Shown here piece by piece: positions 7,448-15,434 of a stretch of DNA of 64,000 nucleotides. Numbering within the stretch: position 1 is the first letter of the stretch; each line of letters begins with the position of its first letter. The notes beneath the pieces are model-generated. The model saw nothing but the letters and a program-made list of their open reading frames with translations, was not told the DNA's origin and made no database searches. Position numbers and translations under genes: made by a program. Source of the DNA: Variovorax sp. dw_308 (GTDB lineage Bacteria; Pseudomonadota; Gammaproteobacteria; Burkholderiales; Burkholderiaceae_C); NCBI RefSeq assembly GCF_019207085.1, contig NZ_JAATOM010000004.1, forward strand, positions 186,001 to 250,000. The letters run 5' to 3'.

Positions 7448-9103
7448 ATGCAACCTACATTCCTCCTGTCTTCCGTCGCCGTCGCTTCCCTGCTCGCCAC
7501 GCTGCCGATGGCCTGGCGGCGGCTCGAACTTTCGCGGGCCAAGCATCCCTCGCTGACCGGCCATTCGCGCATGGCCAAGCGGGTGGCCGCACAACTGCCC
7601 GGTTATGCCTACGAGGCCAACGATTTCTTCGATTCCGATGGCGCACCCGAATCGGTGGCTGCGCAGCGGCGCAGCGGCCTCAAGGCCCTGACGCGGCTGT
7701 ACCGCACGCGCTTCGAGCGTTCCCTGGCCGCCACCTCGCAGGCGCGGCAGCACCTGTCCGACCTGCAGTTCACCAGCAGCTATCGCGTGCCCTTCCAGTT
7801 CAGTCCGTACCTGCGCGAGCACCTGCCCGTGGGCGCCTTCGTGCAGGCGTCGAGCGGCGTGACCGTCGAGGACCTCGACGGCAACGTGTTCCACGATCTC
7901 ACCGGCTCCTACGGCGTCAATGTGTTCGGCTACGACTTCTACAAGTCCTGCATCGCGCAGGGCGCGGCGCGCGTTGAATCGCTCGGGCCGGTGCTGGGGG
8001 CGTACCACCCCGTCGTGGCGTCCAACGCAGAACGCCTGTGTGCCATCTCCGGGATGGACGAGGTGTCCTTCCACATGTCCGGCACCGAGGCCGTGATGCA
8101 GGCGGTGCGCCTCGCGCGCTATCACACGCGTCGCTCGCACCTGGTGCGCTTCTGCGGCGCGTATCACGGCTGGTGGGAGGACGTCCAGCCGGGCCTGGGC
8201 AACCCGCTGCCGCCGCGCGAGACCTACACGCTGCGCGAGATGGACGAGCGCACCTTGCAGGTCCTGCGCAAGCGCCGCGATATCGCCTGCGTGCTGGTCA
8301 ACCCGCTGCAGGCGCTGCACCCCAACGCGGGCGCGCCGGGCGATTCGTCGCTGGTCGACAGCAGCCGCAGCGCACGCTTCGACCGCGAAGCCTACACGGC
8401 CTGGCTGCGTGCCCTGCGCGAGGTCTGCGCCGAGCGCGGCATCGTGCTGATCTTCGACGAGGTCTTCGTCGGCTTCCGGCTCGCGCCCGGCGGTGCGCAG
8501 GAGTACTTCGACGTGCGTGCCGACATGGTCACCTACGGCAAGACGCTGGGCGGCGGCTTGCCGATCGGCGCGGTCTGCGGTCGAGCCGAACTGATGAAGC
8601 GCTACCGCGAGGAACGCCCGGCCGACATCTGCTTCGCGCGCGGCACCTTCAACTCGCATCCGTACGTGATGGGTGCGATGGATGCCTTCCTCGATCGCAT
8701 TGCCCAGCCCGAGGTTCGTGCGCTCTACGACGGGCTCGATGCGCGCTGGAACCACCGCGCCGACGTGCTCAACCTTCGCCTGCGCGAGGCCGGCTTGCCG
8801 GTGCAGGTGGCCAACCTGTCGTCGATCTGGACGGTGTTCTACACGCGCCCGTCGCGCTACAACTGGATGCTGCAGTACTACCTGCGCGCGCAGGGCCTGG
8901 CCCTGAGCTGGGTCGGCACTGGCCGCCTGATCTTCAGCCTCAACTACACCGACGCCGACTTCGAGGAGGTGGCCCGGCGCTTCGTTGCCGCCGCCCGCGC
9001 AATGCAGGCCGATGGCTGGTGGTGGCACGATGCCGCGCTGACGAACAAGGCCATCAAGCGCGGCATCCTGCGCGAGATGATCGCGCAGCGCTGGCAGGCG
9101 TAG
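7448..9103 (+). CDS. Membrane-anchored class III aminotransferase (glutamate-1-semialdehyde aminomutase-like)
   Basis: A 551-residue PLP enzyme of the class III aminotransferase/GSA-aminomutase type with an extra N-terminus. Residues 4-24 form a hydrophobic helix (FLLSSVAVASLLATL), then a linker of about 80 residues, then the aminotransferase fold. Recognisable are FHMSGTEAVMQAV (211 onward), the aspartate of LIFDEVF (Asp337) and the Schiff-base lysine VTYGKTLGGG (Lys365). HemL itself is about 430 residues and soluble, so the extra segment argues against heme synthesis and for an enzyme held at the membrane, perhaps acting on a lipid or acyl aldehyde/ketone. It is divergent from psd. Substrate unknown. 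Confidence 0.8.
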   Translation: MQPTFLLSSVAVASLLATLPMAWRRLELSRAKHPSLTGHSRMAKRVAAQLPGYAYEANDFFDSDGAPESVAAQRRSGLKALTRLYRTRFERSLAATSQARQHLSDLQFTSSYRVPFQFSPYLREHLPVGAFVQASSGVTVEDLDGNVFHDLTGSYGVNVFGYDFYKSCIAQGAARVESLGPVLGAYHPVVASNAERLCAISGMDEVSFHMSGTEAVMQAVRLARYHTRRSHLVRFCGAYHGWWEDVQPGLGNPLPPRETYTLREMDERTLQVLRKRRDIACVLVNPLQALHPNAGAPGDSSLVDSSRSARFDREAYTAWLRALREVCAERGIVLIFDEVFVGFRLAPGGAQEYFDVRADMVTYGKTLGGGLPIGAVCGRAELMKRYREERPADICFARGTFNSHPYVMGAMDAFLDRIAQPEVRALYDGLDARWNHRADVLNLRLREAGLPVQVANLSSIWTVFYTRPSRYNWMLQYYLRAQGLALSWVGTGRLIFSLNYTDADFEEVARRFVAAARAMQADGWWWHDAALTNKAIKRGILREMIAQRWQA

Positions 9104-9116
9104 CGACGGCGCGCTC

Positions 9117-9221
9117 ATACGACTTTGCAATCAAGCGCAGAACAAGGCGGAGCGCCGCAGACAGTGCTGTAGCACGGCAAGGCGATCCAACGCAGTTATG
9201 CGATTGATTGCGAAGTCGTAT
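9117..9221. repeat. 105-bp imperfect palindrome between convergent genes
   Basis: The outer arms ATACGACTTTGCAATCAA (9117-9134) and TTGATTGCGAAGTCGTAT (9204-9221) are inverted repeats with one mismatch over 18 bp. The exact centre is a perfect short hairpin GTGCT-GT-AGCAC (9164-9175). The DNA between is also roughly self-complementary, so the whole intergenic space can fold as one long stem. It reaches the stop codon of the minus-strand gene. It may act as a bidirectional terminator or be a member of a dispersed REP/MITE-like family. No second copy was spotted in the window. Confidence 0.75.
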
Positions 9222-9832
9222 CAAGCGCGCTGGTCGACCCGGCCCATCGGATCGATCAGTTCGCCGCGCAGCAGGTGCAGCGGCGCACGCCAGTAGAGCA
9301 GGATGTCGTGGAACGGGTCGGTGAGGACCTTGGTCATCCACACCAGGCCGGTCCGCACGTCGGCGATGAAGAACAGGTGCACCGTGCGAAACAGCAGGCC
9401 GCCCGCGCCGAGCCACAGCCAGACCATGCCGACCTGGCGCGCGAAGCCCTCGAAGCCGGCGCTTGGCGTCATCAGGCCGAACAGCGAGCGGTCGGACCAG
9501 AGCAGCAGCGGTGCCGCGGCCCACAGCGCCATCAGCACCACCTTGCGGCGCAGGTTGTAGCCGACCTTGATATCTTCCTTGTGCTCGTGCGTCGCGCGGT
9601 TGACGTGGTCGTAGCCCTTCGGCTCGAAGAAGAAGTGGCCGGCCTGGCGGCTCGTCATTGCCACCAGCCAGGCGAGCAACGCCGCCGCCACCGGGTCGAC
9701 GAAGAGCAGGGCATAGGCCACCACGAAGCTGATCGCACTCAGCAGGTGCAGCGCCTGGTTGATCCGGCTGTGGTGGTAGTAGCGGTGATCGTCCCAACGC
9801 TGGACGGAAAGGGTGCGGAAAAAATCGTTCAC
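9221..9832 (-). CDS. Polytopic membrane protein, tentatively Mpo1/DUF962-like (203 aa)
   Basis: Start chosen at GTG (9832) because an AAGGAG site lies five bases upstream; a longer frame with an Arg/Pro-rich N-terminus is rejected. The protein has a His-rich start (DDHRYYHHSRINQALHLLS), several transmembrane helices (FVVAYALLFVDPVAAALLAW, VVLMALWAAAPLLLW, MVWLWLGAGGLLF) and SRQAGHFFFEPKGYDH. The HxxxxN plus GHxxxE pattern resembles DUF962/Mpo1, a yeast iron(II) dioxygenase that shortens 2-hydroxy fatty acids. The His clusters would suit iron binding. The family assignment is tentative. It shares its upstream region with the divergent glycosyltransferase gene, next to psd and lplT, which fits lipid metabolism. 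Confidence 0.55.
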   Translation of the reverse strand: MNDFFRTLSVQRWDDHRYYHHSRINQALHLLSAISFVVAYALLFVDPVAAALLAWLVAMTSRQAGHFFFEPKGYDHVNRATHEHKEDIKVGYNLRRKVVLMALWAAAPLLLWSDRSLFGLMTPSAGFEGFARQVGMVWLWLGAGGLLFRTVHLFFIADVRTGLVWMTKVLTDPFHDILLYWRAPLHLLRGELIDPMGRVDQRA

Positions 9833-9984
9833 GGGCTCTCCTTGGTGGTACGCCGGGCGGCGAGCGCGCGCCCCGGCGCGTGGCGGCATCGTGGCGGGCC
9901 TGCGTGACTGTTTGGTGACGCCTTGCGAAGGAATTCTTTTGTACCGTCATCTGGCTGTTGCAATCGGCGGTCAGCATTCGCCGC

Positions 9985-11229
9985 ATGGCTGAATCGCTTC
10001 CCCCGATCGTGGTCGACCATCTGCCGCCGGTGCACCGCTCGCTGCGCATCGCGGTCGTCAGCGAGACCTACGCGCCCGAGGTCAACGGCGTTGCGCTTGC
10101 GCTGCAGCATGTCGTGGAGGGCTTGTGCGAATTGCGGCACGACGTGCAGTTGATCCGCCCGCGGCAGGCGCCGGACGAACTCGCGCAGCAGCGCACCGGC
10201 AGCTTCGAGGAGGTACTGATGCGCGGCATGCCGATCCCGCGCTACCCGGAGATGAAGATGGGCATGCCCGCCAACAAGGCGCTGGTCTCGCTGTGGAGCC
10301 AGCATCGCCCGGACCTCGTCTACATCGCCACGGAAGGACCGCTGGGCTGGTCGGCATTGAAGATCGCCAACAGGCTCAAGCTGCCGGTGTGCTCGGACTT
10401 TCGGACCAACTTCCATGCCTACAGCCGGCACTACGGCATCGGCTGGCTGTACCGGCCCATCATGGACTACCTGCGCAAGTTCCATAACCGCACGGCCTTC
10501 ACGATGGTGCCGAGCGAGCGGCTGCGGCAGGACCTGCGCGACAACGGCTTCGAGAGGCTGGTGCTGGTGACGCGCGGCGTCGACACCGCGTTGTTCGATC
10601 CCGCGCGGCGCAGCGACGCAGTGCGGCAGTTGTGGGGCGCGCCGCCGGGGACGCCGGTGGTCCTGTTCGTCGGCCGGCTTGCCGCGGAAAAAAACCTGGG
10701 CGCGCTGGTCTCCGCGTTCGCGGCGATGCGCCGCAAGCGACCCGACCTGCGGCTGGTGGTGGTCGGCGTCGGGCCGTGGCGCGAGCAATTGGCGGCTGCC
10801 GTGCCCGATGCCTTCTTCGCCGGCACGCGGCGCGGCGAGGAGCTTGCCGCCTTCTACGCGTCGGCCGACATGTTCGTCTTCCCGAGCATGACCGAGACCT
10901 TCGGCAACGTCACGCTCGAAGCCATGGCCAGCGGCTTGCCGGTGCTCGCCTACGACCATGCCAGCGCGGGGCAGTTGATCCGCAGCGGGCACAACGGACT
11001 GCTCGCGCGCCTGGGCGACGAGGACGACTTCATCGCGCAGGGGCTGCGGCTCGCGGGCGACCCCGTGCAGGCGCGCGAGATGGGCCGGCGCGCGCGCCAG
11101 TCCGCGACCGGGCTGGGCTGGCCGCGCATCGTGAAGCAGGTGGAAGAGGTGATGTTTGCCACGCTCGCCAGCGGCACGGGTGAACGCGCAGCAGCCGCGC
11201 CCATGCGTTCCGTTGCAGGCGTGGCCTGA
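9985..11229 (+). CDS. GT4-family glycosyltransferase
   Basis: A 414-residue GT-B retaining glycosyltransferase. The N-terminal Rossmann half begins RIAVVSETYAPEVNGVA, the Gly/Asn acceptor loop of the lipid-glycosylating MgtA/SQD2-like branch. The C-terminal half has VVLFVGRLAAEKN (about 225-237) and the nucleotide-sugar motif TETFGNVTLEAMASG (about 303-317). Members of this branch transfer glucose, mannose or sulfoquinovose from nucleotide sugars to diacylglycerol or similar lipids. An upstream TTG (9958) is in frame, but the ATG at 9985 is preferred. The last 25 residues are Ala-rich and probably disordered. It lies 15 bp from the convergent lplT. Confidence 0.82.
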   Translation: MAESLPPIVVDHLPPVHRSLRIAVVSETYAPEVNGVALALQHVVEGLCELRHDVQLIRPRQAPDELAQQRTGSFEEVLMRGMPIPRYPEMKMGMPANKALVSLWSQHRPDLVYIATEGPLGWSALKIANRLKLPVCSDFRTNFHAYSRHYGIGWLYRPIMDYLRKFHNRTAFTMVPSERLRQDLRDNGFERLVLVTRGVDTALFDPARRSDAVRQLWGAPPGTPVVLFVGRLAAEKNLGALVSAFAAMRRKRPDLRLVVVGVGPWREQLAAAVPDAFFAGTRRGEELAAFYASADMFVFPSMTETFGNVTLEAMASGLPVLAYDHASAGQLIRSGHNGLLARLGDEDDFIAQGLRLAGDPVQAREMGRRARQSATGLGWPRIVKQVEEVMFATLASGTGERAAAAPMRSVAGVA

Positions 11230-11244
11230 ACGATTCCGCCCGCG

Positions 11245-12501
11245 TCAGCCTTCCGCCGCCGGCGCCGCGTTGTCGAGTGCATGCTCGCGCCACATGAGCA
11301 GCGCGATGGCGCCTGCAACGGTCAGGCCGAAGCCCCACATCAGCGGCACGATCGGCACGTCGAACGCCAACAGCGCGGCATAGCCTGCCAGCATCGCCAT
11401 CACGCTGAGGTTCTCGTTGAAGCCCTGCACAGCGATCGAACGGCCGGCGCTCAGCAGCGTGTAGCCACGGTGCTGCAGCAGCGCGTTCAGCGGCACCACC
11501 AGCACCCCGCCGACCACGCCGACGAGCGCCAGCAAAGGCACCGCGAGCATCAGCGAATGCGTCGATGCGACCACCGGCATCAGCAGCCCGAGCATCACGC
11601 CGGCCGGCAGCACCCGCTTGGCTTGCGCCAGGCCGACATGGCGTCCGGCAAAGGCCGCGCCCGCGATCACGCCCACCGCCACCGCGGCCTGCAGGTAGGC
11701 GGCGTGGTCGAGCGGCAGCTGCAGCACGTCGGCGGCCCACCGCAGCACCGCGAACTGCAACGTGGCGCCGACGCCCCAGAAGATGGTCGTCACCGCCAGC
11801 GACAGGCCGCCGTCGCGGTCGCGCCACAGCGTGCGGCAGGCCGCGCGGAAGTCGCGCATCAATTCGCCACCGTGGATGCGGGTGCGCGGATAGCGCACGC
11901 CGCTGTCGGGCACGCGTGCGTTGAGCCATGCGGCGAGCAGGTACACCATGAGCAGCGCCACCATCGAGAGCGCCAGCGTGCTGCCCGCGCCCGGCGCGAT
12001 GACTCCGAGCCACTCGTGCAACGCGCGGCTCGCGGCCGAGGCGCGCACCAGGTCGGTCACGAGCAGGCCGCCCAGCACGGTCCCCAGCAGCGCCGCGCAC
12101 ACCACCGACACCTCGAGCCAGCCATTCGCCGTCACCAACTGGCCAGGCGCGACCATCTCGGTGACCAAGCCATATTTGGCGGGCGCATAGGCAGCGGCGC
12201 CGAAGCCGACCAACCCGAAGGCAAGAAGGGGATGCACCCCGGCGATGAGCATGGCCACGCCCGCGAACTTGACCCCATTCATCACCGTCATGAGTCGTGC
12301 CTTCGGCATCGCGTCGGCCAGCGGCCCGATCACCGGCGCCAGCACGACATAGGACAGCGTGAAGCAGAACTTGAGCAGCGGCGCCCACCAACCGGGCAGG
12401 CTGCGCTCCTGCAGCAGTGCGATGGCAACGATCAGCAGCGCGTTGTCGGCGAGCGAAGAGAGAGCCTGACCCGCGATCAGCAGGTGGAAGCCGGGCGGCA
12501 T
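11245..12501 (-). CDS. lplT: LplT-type lysophospholipid transporter (MFS)
   Basis: A 418-residue major-facilitator protein with about 12 hydrophobic helices. The segment AYAPAKYGLVTEMVAPGQLV followed by ANGWLEVSVVCAALLGTVLG is characteristic of LplT, which flips lysophosphatidylethanolamine and lysophosphatidylglycerol inward across the inner membrane for re-acylation. In E. coli lplT is cotranscribed with the acyltransferase aas; no aas is seen here. The start is the ATG at 12501, which begins directly at the first helix (MPPGFHLLIAGQALSSLADN); an 85-residue upstream extension in frame is rejected as low-complexity shadow. Presence beside psd suggests a PE maintenance role. Confidence 0.85.
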   Translation of the reverse strand: MPPGFHLLIAGQALSSLADNALLIVAIALLQERSLPGWWAPLLKFCFTLSYVVLAPVIGPLADAMPKARLMTVMNGVKFAGVAMLIAGVHPLLAFGLVGFGAAAYAPAKYGLVTEMVAPGQLVTANGWLEVSVVCAALLGTVLGGLLVTDLVRASAASRALHEWLGVIAPGAGSTLALSMVALLMVYLLAAWLNARVPDSGVRYPRTRIHGGELMRDFRAACRTLWRDRDGGLSLAVTTIFWGVGATLQFAVLRWAADVLQLPLDHAAYLQAAVAVGVIAGAAFAGRHVGLAQAKRVLPAGVMLGLLMPVVASTHSLMLAVPLLALVGVVGGVLVVPLNALLQHRGYTLLSAGRSIAVQGFNENLSVMAMLAGYAALLAFDVPIVPLMWGFGLTVAGAIALLMWREHALDNAAPAAEG

Positions 12502-12813
12502 CACCGGCCCGGCGTCATGTTCTTGTGCATGGGTGGCGATCGTCGCGAAACGATGTGACGGTTGCGTGAACCAGGGTGGTGGGCGCGCCGGGGCAGTCAG
12601 GGTGATGCTGTATTGCCCGCGTAAGAATCCGGATCGAGAATGCCGGGGGTGGCAGCTTGCAGCGCTGGTAGGGATGCGCAGCGCAGACGTAGTCTGGCTG
12701 TTTTTCTCGATGCCGCAGGCTGTCGCTTTCCAGTTTTCCGCAGGCCATGCGGGCAACGTCGCAAGGCCGCGTCGGGTGACGCGGCGGCATGGCGTTTGCT
12801 CCGGCCGAGTTCG
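12502..12813. other. Divergent intergenic region
   Basis: A 312-bp gap between the divergent lplT and ArsC-like genes. Short frames on both strands have no protein character. Promoters for both flanking genes should lie here, but no clear -35/-10 pair or palindrome stood out. Confidence 0.4.
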
Positions 12814-13302
12814 ATGGCAACAAGAATAGTCTTCGTTTCAAAGCGCAATTCGTTGCGCAGCGTGTTGGCCCAGGCGGTTCTCGCGCACATCGCCGGCGAC
12901 CGCTTTTCGGCCGTCTCCTGCGGCAATCCGAAGCATGTCGGCGAGTCGGTCCATCCCGCCGCGGTGTGGGCGCTGAGCACCGTCGGCATCGCAGTGCCAC
13001 AGGTTCCGCCACGGGGCTGGAACGATCTCGCGCGGGCCGGCGGGCCGCGCGTCGATTTCGTCATCACGCTGGACGAGGCAACGCAGTTGCTGGAGCCCAG
13101 TTGGCCCGGCCAACCCTATTCCGCGCTGTGGACCTTCCCGGACGCCGCCGCGGCGGACGATGCCGAGCGGGCGGCCCACATCGCCCTCCAGATCCTCTAC
13201 GGCCTGCGACGCCGACTGGAGCTCTTCACCAGCCTGCCGCTGCAAGGTGCCGACCCGGCAGCGATACGTTCCGACATCCGGGACCTCGGGTACATGGGCT
13301 GA
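12814..13302 (+). CDS. Arsenate-reductase/LMW-phosphatase-like protein lacking the catalytic Cys
   Basis: A 162-residue protein of the low-molecular-weight protein tyrosine phosphatase/thioredoxin-type ArsC fold. The P-loop should read C-x5-R at the end of strand 1. Here it reads IVFVSKRNSLRSVLAQAV, so the nucleophile position is Ser9 (codon TCA) while the Asn, Ser and Arg15 are retained. The rest is family-like: FSAVSCGNPKHVGESVHPAA and a late DFVITLD strand. The second paralogue at 14819-15322 keeps the Cys. The protein is therefore probably not a phosphatase or reductase and may bind phosphate-like ligands or act as a sensor. The start is the ATG at 12814; the frame extends upstream without a better signal. 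Confidence 0.75.
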   Translation: MATRIVFVSKRNSLRSVLAQAVLAHIAGDRFSAVSCGNPKHVGESVHPAAVWALSTVGIAVPQVPPRGWNDLARAGGPRVDFVITLDEATQLLEPSWPGQPYSALWTFPDAAAADDAERAAHIALQILYGLRRRLELFTSLPLQGADPAAIRSDIRDLGYMG

Positions 13303-13422
13303 CGCTGCGTCGGCCTTGCGGCTGCGCGGTGCAGCCAGCAGCCGCCGCGGCCCCTGGATTCATCAGGCTGACATCGTGCGAGCCGAAAGTGCCCGCAGTT
13401 TTGCCAAGTCAACGGAGTCCCG

Positions 13423-15129
13423 ATGTCCATGCGCCGACGCGATCTGTTCCACGCTGCCACGGCCGCCGGTGCCGGACTCGCGATACCCCGTTGGGCGACT
13501 GCTCAGTCGGCTCCCGCCGCGATCACCCACGATGGCGCGCGGCCGCAGATGACGAGCGGCGTGCAGAGCGGCGATGCGCAGGCCGACCGCGCCATCGTCT
13601 GGACGCGTGCCGATCGGCCGGCGCGGCTGTGGCTCGAGTGGTCGACGGTCGCCAGCTTCGCCGACGCGCAGCGCGTGCGCGGGCCGTACCTGCTGGAGGA
13701 CAGCGACTTCACGGGACGCATCGACCTCACCGGCCTGCCTGCCGGGCAGGAGATCTTCTACCGTGCCAGCCTGCAGGACCTGGGCAACGAGCGTGTCTTC
13801 TCCCAGCCGGTGCAAGGCCATCTGCGCCTGCCGCAGGCCGGCACGGGGCGCGCCACGCGCGACGTGCGCTTCGTCTGGAGCGGTGACACCGCCGGCCAGG
13901 GCTTCGGCATCAACGAACGATGGGGCGGCATGAAGATCTACGAGCAGATCCGCAAGCTTGCGCCGGACTTCTTCCTGCACAGCGGCGACACCATCTATGC
14001 CGATGGCCCGATCGCTTCCGAAGTCAAGCTGCCCGATGGCACCGTGTGGAACAACCTGGTAACGGAGGAGGTCAGCAAGGTGGCCGAAACGCTCCATGAG
14101 TTCCGGGGGCGCTATCGCTACAACATGATGGACGCGAACATGCGCGGCATGGCGGCCGAGGTGCCGCAGCTCTGGCAGTGGGACGACCATGAGGTGATGA
14201 ACAACTGGTCGGACGCGAAGAGCGTGCTGAACGATGCCCGCTACACCGAGAAGAACATCCCGCTGATGGTCGCGCGCGCGGCCCGCGCCTTCCACGACTA
14301 CGCGCCGATGCGCCGCCACGGCGACGAGGAGGCGTGGCGCGTCTATCGCCACCTGCCGCAGGGTCCGTTGCTGGATGTGTTCGTGCTGGACATGCGCAGC
14401 TATCGCGGCCCCAACTCGGCCAACCTGCAGACCACGGAGGATGCGGACAGCGCCTTTCTCGGGCGGCCCCAGGTCGCGTGGCTGGTCCAGGGCTTGAAGC
14501 AGTCGAAGGCCGTGTGGAAGGTGATCGCTGCCGACATGCCGGTCGGACTTGGCGTGCCGGACGGCAAGGATGCCCAGGGTCGAGACCTGTGGGAGGCCAT
14601 CGCCAACAACGAGCCGAACCAGCCGCTGGGACGCGAGATCGAGATCGCGCGCCTACTGCGCGAGATCAAGCAGGCGGGTATCCGCAACGTGGTCTGGCTC
14701 ACGGCGGATGTGCACTACACCGCCGCGCATTTCTACGATCCCGCCAGGGCGAAGTTCAGCGACTTCGCGCCGTTCTGGGAGTTCGTGTCGGGACCACTCA
14801 ATGCGGGCAGCTTCGGTCTCAGCTGCCCGATCGGGCGAGTCCGCGTGCCTCGGCTTCCAGCACCAGTCGGTGGACGCGCTCGTCCGGGAGGTTTACCAGC
14901 AACTCCACGTGGCGGCGGATTTCATGCAGTACGTGCCGGAACGCGGTCGCGGCATCGGCGGGGTTGGCGTGGAGGGGGTTGGGGTGGGACCAATGCGCGG
15001 CGGGCGGCTCGCCGGGCATGTCGGGCATCGGTTCGCCGGCCGCGACGTCGCACAAGGTCACGACGAGGTCCATGTGCGGCGCGCCGCCCCGGAGAAATTC
15101 CCGCCAGCTCTTGCAGTACAGCCCCTTGA
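13423..15129 (+). CDS. phoD: PhoD-type alkaline phosphatase with replaced C-terminus
   Basis: Residues 1-465 are a PhoD phosphatase: Tat-like signal (RRRDLFHAATAAGAGLAI), the N-terminal strand domain (MTSGVQSGDAQADRAIVWTR) and the metallophosphatase core with FVWSGDTAGQG, HSGDTIYADGP, QWDDHEVMNNW and WLTADVHYTAAHFYDP. Such enzymes hydrolyse phosphomono- or diesters in the periplasm with Ca/Fe. After FVSGPLNAGSFG (about residue 465, base 14818) similarity stops. The frame then runs about 100 residues through the antisense of the neighbouring phosphatase-like gene, ending at 15129 in Arg/Gly-rich sequence. Intact homologues continue for roughly 65-75 more residues of a different type. The gene is thus 3'-truncated and perhaps inactive. 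An SD (GGAG) precedes the ATG. Confidence 0.8.
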   Translation: MSMRRRDLFHAATAAGAGLAIPRWATAQSAPAAITHDGARPQMTSGVQSGDAQADRAIVWTRADRPARLWLEWSTVASFADAQRVRGPYLLEDSDFTGRIDLTGLPAGQEIFYRASLQDLGNERVFSQPVQGHLRLPQAGTGRATRDVRFVWSGDTAGQGFGINERWGGMKIYEQIRKLAPDFFLHSGDTIYADGPIASEVKLPDGTVWNNLVTEEVSKVAETLHEFRGRYRYNMMDANMRGMAAEVPQLWQWDDHEVMNNWSDAKSVLNDARYTEKNIPLMVARAARAFHDYAPMRRHGDEEAWRVYRHLPQGPLLDVFVLDMRSYRGPNSANLQTTEDADSAFLGRPQVAWLVQGLKQSKAVWKVIAADMPVGLGVPDGKDAQGRDLWEAIANNEPNQPLGREIEIARLLREIKQAGIRNVVWLTADVHYTAAHFYDPARAKFSDFAPFWEFVSGPLNAGSFGLSCPIGRVRVPRLPAPVGGRARPGGLPATPRGGGFHAVRAGTRSRHRRGWRGGGWGGTNARRAARRACRASVRRPRRRTRSRRGPCAARRPGEIPASSCSTAP

Positions 15130-15322
15130 TCGGCAGTCCCGCCTCGAGGAGCGTTCGCAGGGTCCGCGGGTCGGGCTCGTCGTCATCCACTTCGCCGCTT
15201 CCGGCCGAGAAGGCGCGAAAGCGAGTGCCGCCCAGGCGTTGCAGCAGCGACTCGGCCATCTGGCTGCGCACGGAGTTGTCGTTGCAGACAAAAAGAACGT
15301 TGACTCGACCGCGATCGTCCAT
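14819..15322 (-). CDS. Arsenate reductase / LMW protein-tyrosine-phosphatase-like protein
   Basis: A 167-residue protein with an intact P-loop, VLFVCNDNSVRSQMAES (Cys13, Arg19), as in thioredoxin-coupled ArsC and low-molecular-weight phosphatases. A later segment HMDLVVTLCDVAAGE carries the conserved Asp region and an extra Cys, and a WSHPNPLHANPADA segment resembles the ArsC W-x-x-x-D-P loop. It probably reduces arsenate or dephosphorylates a small substrate. No arsR, arsB or acr3 gene adjoins it. Its stop codon lies exactly where PhoD similarity ends on the opposite strand, so its own C-terminus may be near a recombination junction. It is divergent from the 75-residue gene at 15435. Confidence 0.8.
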   Translation of the reverse strand: MDDRGRVNVLFVCNDNSVRSQMAESLLQRLGGTRFRAFSAGSGEVDDDEPDPRTLRTLLEAGLPIKGLYCKSWREFLRGGAPHMDLVVTLCDVAAGEPMPDMPGEPPAAHWSHPNPLHANPADAATAFRHVLHEIRRHVELLVNLPDERVHRLVLEAEARGLARSGS

Positions 15323-15372
15323 GTTCCATCCGGTGTTGGCGACCCGGTCCGTCCAGGTGACGCTGCTGACGC

Positions 15373-15392
15373 GAAAGCATCATATTGCTTTC
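15373..15392. promoter_or_regulatory. Inverted repeat in a divergent promoter region
   Basis: A perfect 7-bp inverted repeat GAAAGCA-TCATAT-TGCTTTC lies between the divergent ArsC-like gene and the 75-residue gene. This is the right place for an operator. The regulator is unknown; a slightly AT-rich core would also suit a -10 region. Confidence 0.45.
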
Positions 15393-15434
15393 ACGGTTGT
15401 CGACTAGGTTCGTTGGTCGACTTGGAGCAAACCG

